A DNA stretch of 64,000 nucleotides from Pseudomonadota bacterium (GTDB lineage: Bacteria > Pseudomonadota > Gammaproteobacteria > JAKAQQ01), in contig JAJYFY010000001.1 in the NCBI GenBank assembly GCA_021785265.1, positions 23,201 through 87,200 on the forward strand, in the 5' to 3' direction. The position numbers and the translations under genes are program-made. Numbering within the stretch: the first letter of the stretch is position 1; the number at the start of each line of letters is the position of its first letter. The notes under the pieces were generated by a model, which worked only from the letters and a program-made list of their open reading frames with translations, was not told where the DNA came from and did not search any database. Below are positions 61,364 to 64,000 of this stretch, in pieces.

Positions 61364-62421
61364 CAGGGGTGAATCTCGACCGCGCTCCCCGACCGCAACC
61401 GGGTATTGCCTGCCACGACCACCGCTTCGCCCGACTTGAGCTTCCCCTGGACATAGGCCCCGCTCCGCCGGTTGGTCAAGAGCCGCACTGGAACGGCAAA
61501 GGCATGTCCGCCCCGGACCACATAGACGTAGATCCGATCCCCATGCATGACAATAGCCGGGACGGGTACAAGAAAGGCACGGCCGGACTGAACGGGAATC
61601 CGGCAGTGGAGCCACTGTCCCGGCAACAGGGGATCGACGAGCGGAAGGTCGATATAGACCCGAACCAGACCATAGTGGCTCGCCCGGTTGCCGATGTTGC
61701 GTACGATCCCCTTCCCCCGCCAGTGGTCCAGGCGCAGTCCGACCGCCTCCCCGGAATGGATGCGTTTCGAAATCGCGGGAGGCACCAGGGCTTCAGCCCA
61801 GATCTGGCCGCGGCCCATCAGGGTCATGATCGGCAATGCGGTCGGCACAATGGCCCCGGGTGCCACCAGATAGCGAAGTGTTCCCGAAAACGGAGCCCGC
61901 AAAACCTGTGCCGAGGCCTCAGAGACGAGCGAACGCAGTTGGCTCCGGGCTTCTGCCAGGGAAAGCCTGAGGTTATCCACCTGCTCTCGAGCCACGAGCC
62001 CCTTCGAGAGCAACTGGCTGTAGCGGGCCAGCGTGGTACGCGCATAGAGGGCCTGTGCGCGGGCTGCCGCGATCTCGGAACGCAGCCCCACAGGGGCAAT
62101 CCGCATGAGGATGGCTCCTTCATGGACAAAGCCGGGCGGTTGGTAGGGTCCAACCACCCGCCCCCCGACCGGGGCGGTCAGCGTGATCTGGTTATTGCTG
62201 CGAATTCTCCCGAGTGTCCGAAAAAACCGGTTCCAGTTTTCTGCCTGGATGGGGACCACACTCACCGGAAGACCACGGGCCAAGGCACCGGGGATCACAG
62301 CGAGACAAAGAATGCAGGCAACACACCACCCACCCCTCCCCGGTCTGGCTGGGGCGGAGGGGGCAGGTGGAGATCCAGGTTCAGGGGCTGATGGCTCCGC
62401 TCTGTCGCATTGATCAACCAT
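61363..62421 (-). CDS. RND periplasmic adaptor (membrane fusion protein)
   Basis: A roughly 352-residue HlyD/AcrA-type adaptor linking the RND pump to an outer-membrane channel. A signal-like segment (CVACILCLAVIPGALA) is followed by the lipoyl half ITLTAPVGGRVVG, a short alpha-hairpin and the second half APFSGTLRYLVAPGAIV, then a beta-barrel domain. I preferred the second ATG of a tandem pair (62424, 62421), six bases after GAGG; the open frame extends to 62511 with poor sequence. No outer-membrane factor gene is adjacent. Confidence 0.87.
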   Translation of the reverse strand: MVDQCDRAEPSAPEPGSPPAPSAPARPGRGGWCVACILCLAVIPGALARGLPVSVVPIQAENWNRFFRTLGRIRSNNQITLTAPVGGRVVGPYQPPGFVHEGAILMRIAPVGLRSEIAAARAQALYARTTLARYSQLLSKGLVAREQVDNLRLSLAEARSQLRSLVSEASAQVLRAPFSGTLRYLVAPGAIVPTALPIMTLMGRGQIWAEALVPPAISKRIHSGEAVGLRLDHWRGKGIVRNIGNRASHYGLVRVYIDLPLVDPLLPGQWLHCRIPVQSGRAFLVPVPAIVMHGDRIYVYVVRGGHAFAVPVRLLTNRRSGAYVQGKLKSGEAVVVAGNTRLRSGSAVEIHP

Positions 62422-62898
62422 CATCAACCTCGCAAGTCGCGCCCACCGTGAACCGGCAACACTCGGGTACATCCTGAACCCCGGCAGGGCAGGAAGGCAG
62501 CCCCCTACCACCCCCCGGCACGCCTCTCTCAGGGGCAGTATACCTCCTCAGGCAGACGGACTGGAGTCAACCCGGAAAATGGGGGCCCCTCACGACTCCC
62601 CGGTTTGTGGACTGTCCACGGAGGGACCCAACTCCCCCCGGTCAACTGCCGAGGCGCCTCACAGGGATGACGGCGTTCACGTACGCAATCGCTGACGCGA
62701 TCGTTCCCGAAAAGGAGTATCTCTTTCGCTGGACTGTCTGGTGGGGGGTCGGTCTGGTTCAAAAGGCCTGAGGCGCAACGATCGCGCGCACTCGGATGCA
62801 ACCTACCGAAGAACTAACCTGCCTTCTGACTCAAATACTGAAATGCATATGACTCGATCGATAAACCGTCATGGGGATCCGGCGATTAAGTCTCTCCC
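62422..62898. other. Intergenic region between RND adaptor and DUF6671 gene
   Basis: About 477 bases without a credible gene. On the minus strand a TATACT lies at 62542-62537, a possible -10 for the adaptor gene; a TTGACT is 22 bases further upstream, too far for a normal pair. The stretch 62820-62880 is less GC-rich than its surroundings. Nothing else was recognised. Confidence 0.45.
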
Positions 62899-63765
62899 TC
62901 AGGGGTTACAGTAGGGACATTGCCCCGGCTCTGCGTATTGCCGCCCGTCGCTCCGCGGTTTGGCCTCGGTGTAGCGGCAACGCGCACAGCCGAAGATTTC
63001 CTGCTTGATCATTTCCGTCGCCGTATGGCAGAACTCGCAGGGCAGGCCCGGTTCCGATCGGATCCGTCCCCAGCCCGGAGTTCCACATGCGGGGCAGCTC
63101 GTCGCTAAACGCCGCGCGAGCCGACATGCCGTGTGCCGGATGATTTTCTGGCGCGTCGGGTTGACATGGGCGCGCATATCGGTTCCCACATGGGCCAATC
63201 CGTCCGCCGAAGCCACCGCGCAGCGCTTCACTGCATCTTCCAGCGTCACAAAATCTATCACTCCTTTGAACACGAACCCTTTCTTGAGACCGTCATTCGG
63301 GCGGACAATCAGTGCATGCGAGGGGAATTTCGCCTGTCGAAGAAAAGGCTCCAAGTCATTGAGTGACCGGGCCGTATGGTAACCGTAGTTGGTCTCTGCG
63401 CTGAGACAGCTTTCGACCACGATTATCCCCAGTTCGTCATCTACGAACACGAGCATCTCATGGTCAGTGGGCATGAACAAGGAAATTGCGGGATGCGGAC
63501 CGAAACTCCCCTCATTGGCCAAGCCCAGAGGCAGGCCGCTCGATTCCATGCCGAGCCGTGCCTTTCGGATGGCGACCTCGCTCGGCGTTCCGACCCGCTC
63601 GATTTCACCCGTGAAGGTTCCGAGCAGATCGGTGTCGATCTTTGCTTCGACCTGTACCGTAAGCCCCAGTACCATCCGCAAGGGACGCGAGATCGCGCGC
63701 CCCTTTCCGTGCTTTGTGGTGAGCGCAGTGGTTCGCCCCCGGTACGGGTTCATCGCGTCCTTCAT
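62899..63765 (-). CDS. DUF6671-type zinc-ribbon protein
   Basis: A 288-residue protein matching my memory of the DUF6671 family: YRGRTTALTTKHGKG, TDLLGTFTGEIERVGT, ANEGSFGPHPAISL, ETNYGYHTA and DMRAHVNPTRQKII. The last 80 residues hold four CxxC knuckles (CPAC, CEFC, CARC, CPYC), likely two zinc ribbons. The function is unknown. The ATG shares one base with the stop of the upstream gene (TGATG); an internal ATG at 63753 is also possible. Gene neighbours on the other side do not help. Confidence 0.75.
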   Translation of the reverse strand: MKDAMNPYRGRTTALTTKHGKGRAISRPLRMVLGLTVQVEAKIDTDLLGTFTGEIERVGTPSEVAIRKARLGMESSGLPLGLANEGSFGPHPAISLFMPTDHEMLVFVDDELGIIVVESCLSAETNYGYHTARSLNDLEPFLRQAKFPSHALIVRPNDGLKKGFVFKGVIDFVTLEDAVKRCAVASADGLAHVGTDMRAHVNPTRQKIIRHTACRLARRLATSCPACGTPGWGRIRSEPGLPCEFCHTATEMIKQEIFGCARCRYTEAKPRSDGRQYAEPGQCPYCNP

Positions 63766-64000
63766 CAGCGCGCAATCTGAATTGAGGCCACGTTCAGTTT
63801 TTGCAGTTGGCTTTTGATCGCAGTCAGCAGCGGCGATTCGTCATCCTGTGAATATGCCGGGAGGTTGAAAAGCACGAGACTCACCGAACGGAATAGCCGC
63901 ATCGTCGCCAAGGGCTGATCCGCCGGAGGCGGAGATGCTGTGTAATACCAGGAAGAGAGTGTTCGCTCACAGGATTGATCGACGGTTTGATTGACCAGAA
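63765..64000 (-). CDS. Unknown protein, 3' end only (5' end beyond window)
   Basis: An open frame without a start in the window, at least 77 codons long, ending in a TGA at 63767-63765 that interlocks with the DUF6671 ATG. The last residues read VASIQIAR after KSQLQKLN. The piece contains SSWYYTASPPPADQP. No family was recognised. The interlocked stop/start and uninterrupted frame support a real coding region co-transcribed with the DUF6671 gene. Confidence 0.55.
   Translation of the reverse strand, partial: LVNQTVDQSCERTLSSWYYTASPPPADQPLATMRLFRSVSLVLFNLPAYSQDDESPLLTAIKSQLQKLNVASIQIAR

Noticed and set aside
1..64000. Mobile elements, prophage or CRISPR
   Set aside because: No transposase, integrase, phage genes, long direct repeats or spacer arrays were seen; the window is core-like throughout.

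Overview
This is a GC-rich window (visibly above 60 percent GC) from a bacterial chromosome, almost certainly a gammaproteobacterium or close relative. The evidence is conserved synteny: rluD-pgeF divergent from bamD; leuS-lptE-holA-nadD-rsfS; miaB-phoH-ybeY-corC-lnt; yhdP followed by a nitrilase; and PilS/PilR with sigma-54-driven type IV pilins. The genus cannot be fixed from this sequence. I see no rRNA, tRNA, CRISPR array, insertion sequence or prophage. Genes are tightly packed, and many neighbours overlap by ATGA, GTGA or TGATG.

Layout. (1) 1-5684: an arginine operon, argD-argF'-argB-argH-argG, on the minus strand, divergent from argR across a short, very AT-rich control region with consensus promoters and ARG-box-like palindromes. 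The transcarbamylase is of the acyl-ornithine type, and its substrate-specificity residue points to succinylornithine. (2) 5770-12602: housekeeping genes (DUF2062, pgeF, rluD, bamD, nadE, sucD, sucC). (3) 12751-15749: the PilS/PilR two-component system. (4) 16046-23255: an aromatic amino-acid degradation operon, kynA-hppD-hmgA-fahA-maiA, ending in a strongly diverged FadE-like gene. (5) 23690-26947: a three-gene 2-oxoacid (pyruvate or branched-chain) dehydrogenase. (6) 27097-36870: a giant GAF4-GGDEF-EAL-like protein with a CZB-like zinc-binding tail, a short radC, and the large NAD-specific glutamate dehydrogenase.

(7) 36893-54211: a 14-gene minus-strand run that begins with a fused ATP sulfurylase/APS kinase. 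It continues with tRNA modification, ribosome maturation, lipoprotein acylation, LPS transport, DNA polymerase III delta, NAD synthesis and YhdP, and ends in a small membrane-anchored unknown and a nitrilase-family amidase. (8) 54265-58262: two tandem type IV pilins, each behind a sigma-54 promoter. A six-unit, exactly 10-bp-phased TGACA/TGTCA array lies between them. A perfect intrinsic terminator, an ICMT-like methyltransferase and a large GT-C-like membrane protein follow. (9) 58226-62421: an RND pump and its periplasmic adaptor. (10) 62899-64000: a DUF6671-type zinc-ribbon protein and the 3' end of an unknown gene cut by the window edge.

How parts connect. PilS/PilR (12.7-15.7 kb) probably activates the pilin promoters 40 kb away through the phased array. 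The Phe/Tyr and Trp dioxygenases, the 2-oxoacid dehydrogenase and the catabolic glutamate dehydrogenase suggest a cell that can use amino acids as carbon and nitrogen sources. SucCD, pyruvate dehydrogenase and glutamate dehydrogenase all feed the TCA cycle. The most unusual signals are the phased pilin enhancer, the SOTCase-like arginine enzyme, the apparently leaderless argR with matched operators, the CZB-like domain on the giant GGDEF protein, and a strong excess of the palindrome GGATCC across the window.
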